Below, piece after piece: positions 30,812 through 41,434 of a stretch of DNA of 64,000 nt. The notes under the pieces were generated by a model. The model was not told the DNA's origin, searched no databases, and saw nothing but the letters and a program-made list of their open reading frames with translations. Within the stretch, counting starts at the first letter, position 1, and every line of letters starts with the position of its first letter. The DNA comes from Adiantum capillus-veneris (Eukaryota > Streptophyta > Polypodiopsida > Polypodiales > Pteridaceae): contig CM043966.1 in the NCBI GenBank assembly GCA_014529385.2, forward strand, positions 88,872,587 through 88,936,586, given 5' to 3'. The translations under genes were made by a program, and so were the position numbers.

Positions 30812-33800
30812 TCTCTCTCAATGCGCATACCAAGTATATGACTTGCCTCACCCATGTCTTTCATGTCAAACGATTTTGCCATCTTTGACTTCAAAGCTGA
30901 AATTTCTTCCAAGTGTTTGCCAGCAATCAACATGTCATCCACATACAAAATAAGGATCAGCCAACTGCCATCCTTAGCCTTCTTTGTATATAGACAGTGA
31001 TCGAACTCACTACGTTTGTAGCCTTGAGAAAGCATAAACTGGTGGAACTTATGGTACCATGCCCTTGGTGATTGTTTTAAGCCATAAAGACTCTTTAACA
31101 ACTGGCATACCAAATGTTCCATGCCTTTCTCAACAAACCCTTCTGGCTGCTGCATGTAAATTTCCACATCTAAATCACCATGCAAGAACGCTGTCTTGAC
31201 ATCCATTTGGTGCAACACCAAATCCAATATAGCAACCAATGCAAGAAAGCATCTCAATGTAGTCATCTTGACCACTGGAGAGAAGACTTCGTCAAAGTCA
31301 ATGCCTTGTTCTTGCTTAAAGCCCTTGGCAACAAGCCTTGCTTTGTACTTTGGCTGACTATCATGAGCGGTGATCTTATACCTGTAAACCCATTTACAAG
31401 GTAGAGCCTTTTTGCCCTGTGGTAATTTAACCAACTTCCATGTCTGGTTTTTATGCAGAGCTGTCATCTCTGACTGCATGGCCAACTGCCATTTTTTCGA
31501 GTCAACCACTTGTAATGCTTCCTTGTAACAAGATGGTTCTCCGCAATCTGTGAGCATGACATAATTTAGAGATGGCACATAACGATCAGGTGGTTTGGAG
31601 ACACGCTCAGAACGTCTCACCACAACTGATTCTGCCTCTCTAGCCACTATAGGCTGTTCTTGAGCCTGACCATGCTGTCTTGATGTGCTAGCACTAGGTC
31701 CATCTTCCCTGAAGACAACTCTTCTGATCTCCTCTGTCTTCTCTGGCTTAGCGTGAAACTTGGCTTCATTGAAATGCACATCATTGCTACGAATAAGCTT
31801 TCTGGACTCAGGATCCCAAAGCCGGTAACCCATCTCGCCCGATTCTCCGTAGCCAAGAAATATACACTTCTTGCTCTTTGGTTCTAACTTATTTCTGAAC
31901 TCCTTAGGAATATGGCTATAAGCTTCACAACCAAAGACTCTGAGATGCTTATACGAAGGTGCCTTGCCTGTCCATAGCATCTCGGCCACTGCACTCTTAT
32001 CCAGAACCCTACTAGGAGACCTGTTGATCAAATGGACTGCTGTAGCCACTGCTTCCGCCCAAAATCCATCAGGCAACTCAGCATTGGACAACATGCTTCT
32101 GACCTTCTCTTGTATGGTCCTATTCATACGTTCTGCAACTCCATTCTGTGAAGGATTATATGGTGCAGTAAGTTCCCGCTTAATCCCTTTTGCTTCACAA
32201 AAGTCTTGAAAAGCTTTGGAAACGTACTCTCCACCATTGTCAGTTCTCAAGCACTTCAGCTTCTGACCACTCTGATTCTCCACCAGCTGCAAGAATGTCT
32301 TAAAGACCTTGAGCACCTCATCCTTGTGCTTCAAGAAGTAAACCCATACTTTGCGAGAATAGTCATCTATGAATGTACAAAAGTACGCTGCTCCCCCTAG
32401 TGACAAACTAGGCATTGGTCCGCATAGGTCACTGTGTACAAGAGCTAACCGTTCGTCCCTACGATTCCTCTTTGATCTGTGCGGTTCCTGTGTTTGCTTA
32501 CCATAAACACAATGCTCACAAAACTCGAAATCTTGAAATGAAAAGCCAGGCAAATAACCATAATGAGAAAGTATTTCCATTCCTCTTTTTGACATATGTC
32601 CCAACCTACGATGCCACAGTGACACACTTGGCTGCTCAATCACATTAATTACATGGTTTTTAACCTCTGAAACATGTAAAGTGTACAGAGTTCCTGACTT
32701 GCTGCCATGTGCTACAGTCATCGAACCTTTGGAGATCTTCCAAGTGCTGTTCCCAAAGACTGTCACATAACCCGCATCATCCAACTTCCCTGTACTAATC
32801 AAGCTCTTTTGGATTGCTGGAACATGTCTGACATTCTTGAGCCATAAATAAGAGCCATTCTGAAACTTCAACTGCACATCTCCCACTCCAAGTATGTCAC
32901 AAACCTGCTCATTGCCAAGTCTGACATAATCTTTAGTAGCCACATATGATGTAAACCACTCTTTGTGCGGAGAAACATGTAAAGATGCCCCTGAGTCGAT
33001 AATCCAATCACTCATAGCATGTCCATCCTCTGCAGTCAAGAAAACAGAATCAAGATTGCTTGTAAGGAAGATGTCACCAGCTGCTATACCAGAATCACTG
33101 TCTGAACCAGATCCTGTGACATTCACCTCTTCAATCTTCACTGAACTCTTCTTTTCATCTTGCTCAGAACTCTTTGTTTTGCCTTTTTCTTGTTTCCACT
33201 TCGTACAGTCTCGCTTCATGTGACCCTTCTTGCCACAATGGTAGCATTCTATGTCATCCTTTGACTTCGAATCACGAGACTTACTTCGGTTTTGTGCCTT
33301 CTTACCCTTCTTCTCTTTAAACTGTTGTCTCCCTCGAACGACCAAAGCGCTATTGCCTTTGCCTTTGTCAATGTTCTTCCTGTTCACTTCCTCTGTGAGC
33401 AAGCTGCCTTCTACATTGGCACTTGTAAGACCTTCTGGCGCGACAGAATTACTTAACGCTGTACGAAAAGTATCCCAACTGTCTGGCAAAGTGATTAAGA
33501 GAAACATAGCCTTCACTGAATCTGGAAAGACTATCTCCTGTGCTGTTAACTGGCTGAAAATTGAGTGAAATTCATTCAGATGATTTGACATGGCTGTCCC
33601 TTCCTTCATCTTCAAATCCACCAATTTCTTGAGCCAGTAAATCTGAGAAGCAGCACTTTGTTTCTCGTACATATCACATAGCTTTTGCCATACGCCATAC
33701 GCTGTAGTCTCTTCTGCTACGTTGAAGTAAACATTTTCTGCCAGTGTCAGCATGATTGTGGAACAAGCTAACTCGTCAAGCTCTTCCCACTCATCTTGAG

Positions 33801-33951
33801 CCATAAATTCTGGTCTCTCCCCTTTGAGCTTCAGTGGCTTCACTTGTTTTTTCTGCACCAAAACCTACCAAATCTGCTTCTTCCAGAATGGAAAGTTTGT
33901 GCCATCCAGCTTCTTTATGTTGTAAAGAGTCTCACTGTGAGAAGATGTCAT
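30733..33951 (-). pseudogene. Copia gag-protease-integrase-RT polyprotein of element B
   Basis: An ATG at 33951-33949 (MTSSHSETLYNIKKLDG) is in frame with a TAG at 33867-33865, after which 1042 codons are open to 30733. Domains in order: UBN2 gag; knuckle CYHCGKKGHMKRDC; protease WIIDSGASLHVSP; HHCC module (LWHRRLGHMS to CEHCVYGK); integrase core with HSDLCGP, LRTDNGGEY and NGVAERMNR; and RT to the YVDD motif and SHILGMRIERD. After this the frame runs into LTR sequence (SYADMAGRPPN), because a deletion fused RT to the LTR. RNase H is absent. Apart from the early TAG all catalytic motifs present look intact. Confidence 0.9.
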
Positions 33952-34979
33952 ATCTGCCAAACTGTTTACTCCTGAGAAAAATCCGACAGAGTTTCCCCTG
34001 TAAACTGGCCTCTGTACACAGTAAACAAGCTGTAATCAACAAGCTGAACACCTCTCCTCAGGAACTGTCAGTATTTTGAAAATTTTTGACAGAGTCTCCC
34101 CTGTAAACTGAGCTCTGGGAACCAAAAGATAGCTCAAAAAACAATCATAAATAGCTGACCAATGACAAATCCTGTAAGCATACACTATCTCCTCTCTGGG
34201 CGATGACAGAATCTGTATCTGTCTCAAGACTGAACTCTGAACAATGCCTCAACGGCCTGACGCATAAGATGCAATCCAGTGTCTACACAAAGTCATACAT
34301 CCTAAGGGATAAAAGTCGCCGAAGAGGATGCGTGTAGAGGGGAACTCCAGCAACCTAATCCACCTCACACTGGGTAACCTAGCCCCCAGTGCTTGGCTTC
34401 AAAAAACCTCACACACGACCCTCTCAGATGGCTCAGCAAACTGCCTAGAACTAGCATACATCCTATAATAGACCAATCACTGTCCTATGACCGCTGCGGC
34501 GGTCTGTCTGCTAGCGTGACTCACAACTAGCAGACCTACAATCACAGTACATCAATCTGCAATACATGCCAGTGGTGTCAAGCCGTCGTATGGCCACACC
34601 TCCCCTGGAACCTGGCAAGCACAAGAAGTAGCAATGCAGACTGCAATATATATATCTGATGATATATATGTGTACCTGGTCTATAGATGATGCTCTGAAG
34701 ACGAATAAGTGATGTATGTCGATGTCGATATTGATGTCGACCACCTCCTGCTTGCCAATATACACAAGACGGATTTCTTCGCGGCTGAAATCTATCTTCT
34801 GCTGTAGTGCTCAGAACGAAATTCTGAGGGCATAAACGGCTTCGAAAGGGGGGTAAAACCCCAGGTCGCCTGGTGGAAACGCTCTCGGAACGCCGAGTGT
34901 GAATTTTCGAACTCCGGATCCAGAATCTGCCGGAAAAGTGCGTGCGCGCGCGATTGCGCAAATCCGCACTGAACCAAGG
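33952..34979 (-). other. Leader of element B, noncoding
   Basis: About 1 kb between primer-binding site and gag start. No conserved frame is seen. A GATATATAT stretch lies near 34650-34670. Confidence 0.6.
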
Positions 34980-34992
34980 CTCTGATACCAAT
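34980..34992 (-). promoter_or_regulatory. Primer-binding site, initiator Met-tRNA, of element B
   Basis: TTGGTATCAGAGCC on the minus strand directly follows the intact 5' LTR. Confidence 0.88.
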
Positions 34993-35212
34993 TGAAGTCG
35001 CGGAGCGGAGCGTGGGTCGACTCTCTCTCTCACACACACACAGTGAGCTTACACAGTACACAGTACGCAGAGATCTGTTAGAAGGGTTATCTCCCAAAAT
35101 CCTTAGTATTCACAAAGAATATGTTAGTATATACAAAGAGTTAGAGGTAAGTGAGTTAGGCGGGCGGCCGGCCATATCCGCATAAGAGGCCACTTGGGCT
35201 TTAATCCCAACA
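34993..35212 (-). repeat. Intact 5' LTR of element B
   Basis: Runs TGAAGTCGCG to CCCAACA on the plus strand (TGTTGGGATTAAAGCCC on the element strand), with TAGCC after it. Confidence 0.93.
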
Positions 35213-36272
35213 TAGCCGATTAGGACATATGTCCAAGAAGGGAATGGAAATCTTGTCTCGTTCTGGTTATTTGCCTGGCTTTTCATTTGATGATTTTGAA
35301 TTGTGTGAACATTGTCTGTATGGTAAGCAAACACAGCAACCACATAAGCATAGAAGCAGTAGAAGAGATACACAGTTGGCACTTGTTCATAGTGATTTGT
35401 GTGGACCTATGCCTAACCTATCTCTAGGGGGAGCTTCTTACTTTATGACATTTATAGATGATTACTCACGGAAAGTATGGGTTTACTTTCTCAAGAACAA
35501 GGATGAAGCGTTTAGTGTTTTCAAAACGTTTGTGACACTTGTGGAGAATCAAAGTGGCAAGAAGCTTAAATGCTTACGCACTGACAATGGTGGAGAGTAT
35601 GTTTCAAAGGCCTTTCAGGACTTTTGTGAGTCAAAAGGTATAAAACGTGAACTTACTGCTCCTTACAATCCTCCTCAAAATGGTGTCGATGAGAGGATGA
35701 ATAGGACCATACAAGAGAAGGTCAGAAGTATGTTGTCTAATGCACAACTGCCAAATGGGTTTTGGGCTGAAGTTGTATCAACAGTTGTTCATCTTATAAA
35801 TAGATCTCCTAGCAAGGTTTTGCAGAAGGATTCAGTGGCAGAGATGGTATGGTCAGGCAAGGTGCCCTCATAGAAGCATCTCAGAGTCTTTGGTTGTGAG
35901 GCATATACTCACATTCCAAAGGAATTTAGGAACAAACTTGAGCCAAAGAGTAGAAAGTGCATCTTTCTAGGCTATGGTAATTCTGGTGAGATGGGGTACA
36001 GACTTTGGGATCCCGAATCCAGAAAGGTTATCCGCAGCAATGATGTTCACTTTAATGAAGCCAAATATCATTCTAAACCAGAGAGGGTTGAGGAGATTAG
36101 AACAATTGTCTTCCAAGAAGATGGACCTGCACGTGCAAGACAAAATATCACGGCTCAAGAGGAGCAAGGACATGATAGAGTGGAACCACAGGTTGTGGCT
36201 GAGCCTGAGCCACCTATTTTGTGTAAATCTGGACGTATCACGCGACCTCCTGATCGGTTTTTCCATCTATGA
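35213..36272 (+). pseudogene. Copia integrase of element A
   Basis: Continues the A reading frame right after the B insertion: S-R-L-G-H-M-S completes the HxxLGH motif whose WH lies at 30606-30611. It then shows CEHCLYGK, HSDLCGP, LRTDNGGEY and NGVDERMNR, so the HHCC and DDE residues are present. A TAG at 35871-35873 interrupts it where the B protein has Tyr. The same frame continues to 36272, where a one-base shift ends it before RT. Confidence 0.85.
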
Positions 36273-37852
36273 ACTATGTCATGTTGACTGATTGCAATGA
36301 ACCTTCATGTTACAAGGAAGTAGTGCAAATGAAGGACTCCGGGAATTGGCAATTGGCCATGCAATCAGAGATGACAGCTCTGCATAAAAACCAGACATGG
36401 AAGCTAGTTAAATTACCACAGGGCAAAAAGGATCTACCTTGTAAATGGGTTTATAGGTATAAGATCACCGCTCATGATAGTCAGCCAAAGTACAAAGCAA
36501 GGCTTGTTGCCAAGGGCTTTAAGCAAGAACAAGGCATTGACTTTGATGAAGTCTTCTCTCTGGTGGTCAAGATGACTACATTGAGATGCTTTCTTGCATT
36601 GGTTGCCATATTAGATTTGGTGTTGCACCAAATGGATCTCAAGACAGCGTTCTTGCATGGTGATTTAGATGTGGAAATTTACATGCAGCAGCCGGAAGGG
36701 TTTGTTGAGAAAGGCAAGGAAGATTTGGTATGCCAGTTGTTAAAGAGTCTTTATGGCTTAAAACAATCACCGAGGACATGGTACCATAAGTTCCACGGGT
36801 TTATGCTTTCTCAAGGCTACAAACGTAGTGAGTTCGATCACTGTCTATATACAAAGAAGGCTAAGGATGGCAGTTGGCTGATCCTTATTTTGTATGTGGA
36901 TGACATGTTGATTGCTGGCAAGCACTTGGAAGAAATTTTAGCTTTGAAGTCAAAGATGGCAAAATCATTTGACATGAAAGACATGGGTGAGGCAAGTCAT
37001 ATACTTGGTATGCGCATTGAGAGAGACAGATCAAAGAAGTTGATTTGGTTATCTCAAACAGAGTATATTGACAAGGTTTTGCAACGTTTCAATATGGAGA
37101 AGGGAAAGGCATTGAGTGTTCCATTGCCACCATATGTGAAACTTAGCAAACAAGATTGTCCCGTGTCTGAGGAAGAACATGCTAAAATGGATAAGATTCC
37201 ATATGCATCTGTAGTGGGTAGTTTGATGTATGCAATGATTGCTACTTGCCCAGACATTGCATTTGCAGTGAGAGTAGTAAATCGATACATGTCAAACCCA
37301 GGCAGGAAACATTGGGAGGCAGTGAAAGGAATATTGAGATACCTGAAAGCTACAAAGAGTATGCATATATGCTATGGGAGTCAGGAGCTAACTGTAAAGG
37401 GTTTTATAGACTCAGATTATGCAGGTGACTTAGACAACCGAAGGTTTACGTCAGGGTATGTCTTTACATTGGCTGGTGGAGCAGTATCATGGCGTTCTAG
37501 ATTACAAGATTGTGTTACTCAGTCTACTACAGAGGCTAGATATGTTGCAGCATCAGAGGCATGCAAAGAATCAATTTGGCTTAATCGACTAGTAATAGAT
37601 TTGGGAATCAAAGAAGAGATGCAAGTGTTATATTGTGATAGTCAGAGTGCTATACAATTGGCTCGCAATCCAGTTTATCACTCAAAGACAAAGCATGTGG
37701 ATGTGAAGTATCATTTCATCAGGGAAATGCTCGAGGATATGCAAATTCAGCTTGTCAAAGTTCACACCACAGAAAACCCTGCTGATCTACTTACAAAAGG
37801 ACTTCCCTTAGAGAGCTTTGCACATTTTTGCAAGCAGTTAGGTGTAGGGTAG
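36269..37852 (+). CDS. Copia RT-RNase H of element A
   Basis: An open frame of 527 codons. RT starts with WKLVKLPQGKKDLPCKWVY and has FLHGDL, SLYGLKQSPR and the catalytic YVDD near 36893-36904. RNase H follows with FIDSDYAGD, but the usual TEAEY reads TEARY, so the second catalytic Glu is replaced by Arg. YCDSQSAIQLARNP and KHVDVKYHFIRE are present and the frame ends LGVG. It overlaps the upstream frame by four bases through a frameshift, so its Met is not a natural start. Confidence 0.87.
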   Translation: MNYVMLTDCNEPSCYKEVVQMKDSGNWQLAMQSEMTALHKNQTWKLVKLPQGKKDLPCKWVYRYKITAHDSQPKYKARLVAKGFKQEQGIDFDEVFSLVVKMTTLRCFLALVAILDLVLHQMDLKTAFLHGDLDVEIYMQQPEGFVEKGKEDLVCQLLKSLYGLKQSPRTWYHKFHGFMLSQGYKRSEFDHCLYTKKAKDGSWLILILYVDDMLIAGKHLEEILALKSKMAKSFDMKDMGEASHILGMRIERDRSKKLIWLSQTEYIDKVLQRFNMEKGKALSVPLPPYVKLSKQDCPVSEEEHAKMDKIPYASVVGSLMYAMIATCPDIAFAVRVVNRYMSNPGRKHWEAVKGILRYLKATKSMHICYGSQELTVKGFIDSDYAGDLDNRRFTSGYVFTLAGGAVSWRSRLQDCVTQSTTEARYVAASEACKESIWLNRLVIDLGIKEEMQVLYCDSQSAIQLARNPVYHSKTKHVDVKYHFIREMLEDMQIQLVKVHTTENPADLLTKGLPLESFAHFCKQLGVG

Positions 37853-37930
37853 TACATCACTTCTCTACATCTCTTGTATATTAGCTTGTATAGTAGCTTC
37901 TCTCACACTTAAAGTACCACATTGGACTTT

Positions 37931-37941
37931 AAGTGGGAGGT
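37931..37941 (+). promoter_or_regulatory. Polypurine tract of element A
   Basis: AAGTGGGAGGT lies directly before the 3' LTR, as in element 1. Confidence 0.8.
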
Positions 37942-38134
37942 TGTTGGGGTATAAAGCCCAATGTGGTCGCCCAAGTAAGTGGGACGGCCGCCAAGTATGT
38001 ACACATATTCTTTTGTAAAAACCTAATAAGAACTCACTATGCTCTACACATTACAACAAGAGCGAGTTCACCATATCGTCGTGCTCTTCTTCTTGCACTC
38101 TCTCTCGCGTCGCACTTCCGCTCGTACTCCTTCA
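37942..38134 (+). repeat. 3' LTR of copia element A
   Basis: Matches 28630-28803 but carries TACACATATTCTTTTGT as an extra stretch. CATTG follows at 38135-38139. Confidence 0.93.
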
Positions 38135-39691
38135 CATTGTCCCTTGAAAGCGGTGTCGGCCGTTACAGTATCTCCCATCTTGAAAGCTTGAATGCCCATC
38201 TTGGTGGCCAACTCCGTTGATATGAAGTTGTGAGTAGAGCCAGGGTCAAACAAGATGAAGGCATCATGATCCCTTACCTTTCCCCAAGCATAGGAGAGAG
38301 GTGATCCTTTGCAATGAGCATCCTCTTTTGGAGCTTCGATGGTGGAAGCTCTAGGAGTCTCATTGCGAGCATTTCTCTTGGGGCAAGAACGATAGCCATG
38401 TCCGTGCTTCGCACACTTAAAACATTTATGGTCCTTGTGAAAAGCTTCAAGCTCTTCATGAGAGAGTTTGTTTTTACCTTTGTAAACTCCCTTCTCCTTG
38501 GACCTATTGTTGTTGTTGTTGCTGTTGGAATTGCCTTGGGAAGAATTTTGGGCATTGGTTTTTCCCTTTGCATCACTCTTGTCTTTGTTTTCCATGGGCT
38601 TGACATTCCGTCTAGCCTCGTGTTGGAAATTGATGCGTGAAGCAACCCTGGTGTGGTGGATTACTTCGATGATAGAACCAAGACGTTGAGAGTTGACGTA
38701 CTCGGTCATCTCTTCAGGTAATCCTGCACAGAATTGTTGCTTTTGCTCGATGAAGTCTATCTTTTGGAAGATAGTAGCCTTGAGATGTAAATCCCATAAC
38801 TTGTCTACATATTTGTGGATAGACTCATGAGAGAGAAGCTTCAAATTGTGCCATTTGGTAAGCACTTTGTCCTTTGCATTTCTTGCAAGGAATTGCTTTA
38901 TGATGGAAACTCGTAGAGATTTCCATGTCTTTGGGGATTTTCCGTTGCCACGAAGGGTAGCCCACCATTGATAAGACGATTTTTGGAAGTGCATAGCTAC
39001 ATGGTGTAGCTTAGAGGACTCTGTGAAGCCCTTGGATCCAAAGGCTGCATCAAATTTGGTGCCATCATAGGTGAGAAAAGAGATACTCTTTCCTCCCTCT
39101 TTGAACTTCTTGAGCTTTTGTGACCTTTGCCATGCAGGGTATGATTTGCGATGTCCTCACCTCTTGTATTCTCTAGGATAATAGCCATAGCTTTTGTCGA
39201 AAGACGAGGAAGGTGAAGAAGGAGGAGAAGAGGGTGACCTCTTCCTTGCCCTTTTCTTCCTTTGTTTCCTCTCTTTTCTTTTGGAGAAATGAGGAGAAGG
39301 ACTATGGATTGAGCGTTTCCTCTTGGGAGGAGTTGGCGATCATCTAGACCGCCGTCTTCGTGGAGCCACATCTTCAGAGAAGCTTAAAGATTTATTGTTT
39401 TCTTGCTCTTTGAATTCCTCCTCTTGTATGGGAGAGAGTCTTCTTTTGGGGGTCTCATCAAGAGGCCTCCCAATCTCTCTCTCCTCTTGGAGAGGAAGGG
39501 AAATCCCATAAGCGCAAAGTTGTTGAGTCACTTCGCCTTGCAAAGCAGGGTTGCCCATAGCTTGGTGCAACCTAGTAACAAGATAATTGACAAACATGGG
39601 GGCATCATCATTAGCACCTTCATGTGCAAATCAAAGTTATCAATGTTCATTCTACTCTCTTGGTTATTGTCGGCCATGCTAATTAAACTTA
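38135..39691 (-). pseudogene. Ty3 gag-protease of element C
   Basis: An ATG in the GCATGGCCGACAATAA context near 39677 matches the start of gag D. The first gag part (VNYLVTRLHQAMGNPALQ), an Arg/Ser-rich stretch with stops (at the end of RRRRSR and after REYKR) and the core (WWATLRGNGKSPKTWKSLR) follow. Next are GLPEEMTEYVNSQRLG, an Asn/Ser-rich linker, a knuckle (CFKCAKHGHGYRSC, near 38400) and a protease beginning (ILFDPGSTHNFIS, near 38230). The open frame 38994-38068 runs into the LTR of A and is chimeric at its end. Confidence 0.78.
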
Positions 39692-39948
39692 TGTGTTTTA
39701 CTTAGTGTATGCTTTGGAAATTCAAAACCTTAGTTGCTACTCCTCTTAGCCTTTGAAAATCAGCACTTAAGTATCTACACCCACGGCTCGAATTGGTTAA
39801 TTATAGAGAGTAGTGGAGTGGGTCTAATATTGCAGAGTTGCCGAGGGATAGCTTCATTCGCACTTCTTATGGCTCAATAATGGTAAAGTCAACGATTAAT
39901 AGGCTACTTAAGGACCTCTATTCTTAAGAAAGAAAAGAGAAACCAAAT

Positions 39949-39960
39949 GCTTTGATACCA
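39949..39960 (-). promoter_or_regulatory. Primer-binding site of element C
   Basis: TGGTATCAAAGC on the minus strand, one base off the initiator Met-tRNA site, lies six bases after the LTR end TTTCCA. The leader 39692-39948 is noncoding. Confidence 0.7.
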
Positions 39961-39966
39961 ACATAA

Positions 39967-41434
39967 TGGAAATGGCCTATGAACTTTGAGAGTAGCGGAA
40001 TTAGGAAACTTAGAGAAAGCATTTTTGTGAGATTACTTTGTGACTATAGAGGGTGAACTTAATTGATGGTTGCAACATAAACATAGTACTTAATTAACTT
40101 GGCATCAACAATACTTTTGCAAGAGAGAGAGAGAGAGAGAGAGTTTAGATAATATTACAACAATTGAGGACCGGTTTTATGTGGAGCCGGTCCCCCCTCC
40201 AATAGGCATTTGTATTATAAATTCTCCCATCAAGATAGACTTTGTACAATAGAATCTTTGTGTTCCTTGTGACTAGGTGATGCAATGAAGATGGAAAGCT
40301 TCATGCAATCTTGAGCATAGCATAAACTTTGCAAAAATAATTAACTATCCCAAGCCTTAGTCCCAAAGCCTCAAACACCTTCAAAGGTGGAGAGCGCTAG
40401 CGGGGAATGAGGGTAGGGAAGATGAAGAAGAAACATTATATAGGAGAAAGAAATACTTCCTCACTTATCATCACTCTTCTTGCTAGCATACATAATAGCA
40501 TAGTAATGAAGATGGAGAAGATGGAAAGCTTAAGCAGTGAAGAATGGCTCTTGGTTGGATTTACATTCCATAGCCAAGAGTGTTGGTGTCGGCTCTCAAC
40601 TTCTCTACTAGCTTGGAGAAGGAGATGTAGCTCTTGCACTTTGCACTTCACACAATGAGAGTGAGTGTGAGTGAGTGTGGGAGAGTATACCCCCCAAGCT
40701 AGCCACCTTCTTGCTTTGGTCAACCCCCCCTTGTAGCTCAAGCTTTAAGCTCATTGGACCCTTGCAAGACTGGAAAATCACATGCAGGATGCATAACAAG
40801 CAACAAGGGCAGTCTTGGGACAAGTGTCCCCCTTTCCCCTTTGAGAGAGAGGACTTGATAAATACAAAACTAATTTATTAAATCTACTAAATTATCATTG
40901 GACCCCTTGGTAGGCCAAGCAATAGGCTTTAGGCACACCATGAGGGCAACCAATAGGCTTTAGGCACACCATGAGGCCTTCTTTGTACCAAGCTTGCCTT
41001 GTGTGAGAGTGTGTGTGTTCTCTCTCTACCCCCCTCTTTTAGGGCTCGCCCCCTCCTTGTAGGGATATTTGTTGACTTTCTGGAATACCTTACCCTCAAG
41101 CACCTTAGCCATCAAGCACAACAAGCACCTCAAGCTTGGGCCGGTTTCAGCCTCAAGCTCAGCCCTAGCTTACCTAAGGTCAAAGGACTTTTAACACTAA
41201 CCTTTGAAGGTCTTGCATGAAGCTAACCCTAAGGTCTTTAATCTCCGTTGGCTACCCTTGCTCTTTGACGTACCATCTCTCATTTGGACCCCTTTACCAT
41301 TAGCCCTGTGTTGAGATAGATATGTAAGCACATGTCTATATTCTAACCCTTGTTCCCGTTTACTCTCCCACATTAAATGATCAGTTTAATTTGAGAAAAT
41401 CATTTGGGTTGGTTAGATGTTAGATTTTATGACA
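39967..41434 (-). repeat. 5' LTR of element C; left arm of a large inverted repeat
   Basis: On the minus strand it begins TGTCATAAAATCTAAC at 41434 and ends TTTCCA at 39967. Its first roughly 0.75 kb (about 40710-41434) is repeated in inverted orientation at 42783-43645. It holds a GA run at 40122-40144 and a TATATAAT box on the minus strand at 40435-40442. About 25 bases (CAATAGGCTTTAGGCACACCATGAGG) are directly duplicated near 40920-40975. Confidence 0.75.

Larger units (their letters stand above)
30616..35212 (-). mobile_element. Ty1/copia element B, internally deleted, nested in A
   Basis: Read on the minus strand and flanked by TAGCC (30611-30615 and 35213-35217). The intact LTR is 34993-35212 (220 bp). 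The other LTR, 30616-30811, lacks its first roughly 24 bases and is joined directly to RT sequence. The remaining LTR parts are identical except for CT/CA run lengths, so insertion is very recent. B belongs to the same family as A by protein. The deletion removed the end of RT, all RNase H, the polypurine tract and the LTR edge. Confidence 0.93.
28630..38134 (+). mobile_element. Ty1/copia element A with element B nested inside
   Basis: LTRs at 28630-28803 and 37942-38134 are flanked by CATTG on both sides (28625-28629 and 38135-38139). It reads gag, protease, integrase, RT and RNase H on the plus strand. Element B interrupts it at 30615/35213 with target-site duplication TAGCC. Without B the element would be about 4.9 kb, normal for copia. 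Several frameshifts and stops make it defective. The LTRs differ at about ten positions plus an 18-base insertion in the 3' LTR, so A is clearly older than B. Confidence 0.93.
38135..41434 (-). mobile_element. Chromovirus-family Ty3 element C, gag-protease end with 5' LTR
   Basis: Read on the minus strand: a 5' LTR of about 1.47 kb (41434 to 39967), primer-binding site, leader, gag and the start of protease. It is cut at 38135 by copia element A, and its pol is not found on the far side of A. Homologous pieces D (41435-42782) and F (42783-50474) lie in opposite orientation. Confidence 0.78.

Noticed and set aside
38068-38134. Extension of gag-protease C into the LTR of A as a fusion protein
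   Set aside because: It is chance read-through into inserted LTR sequence.
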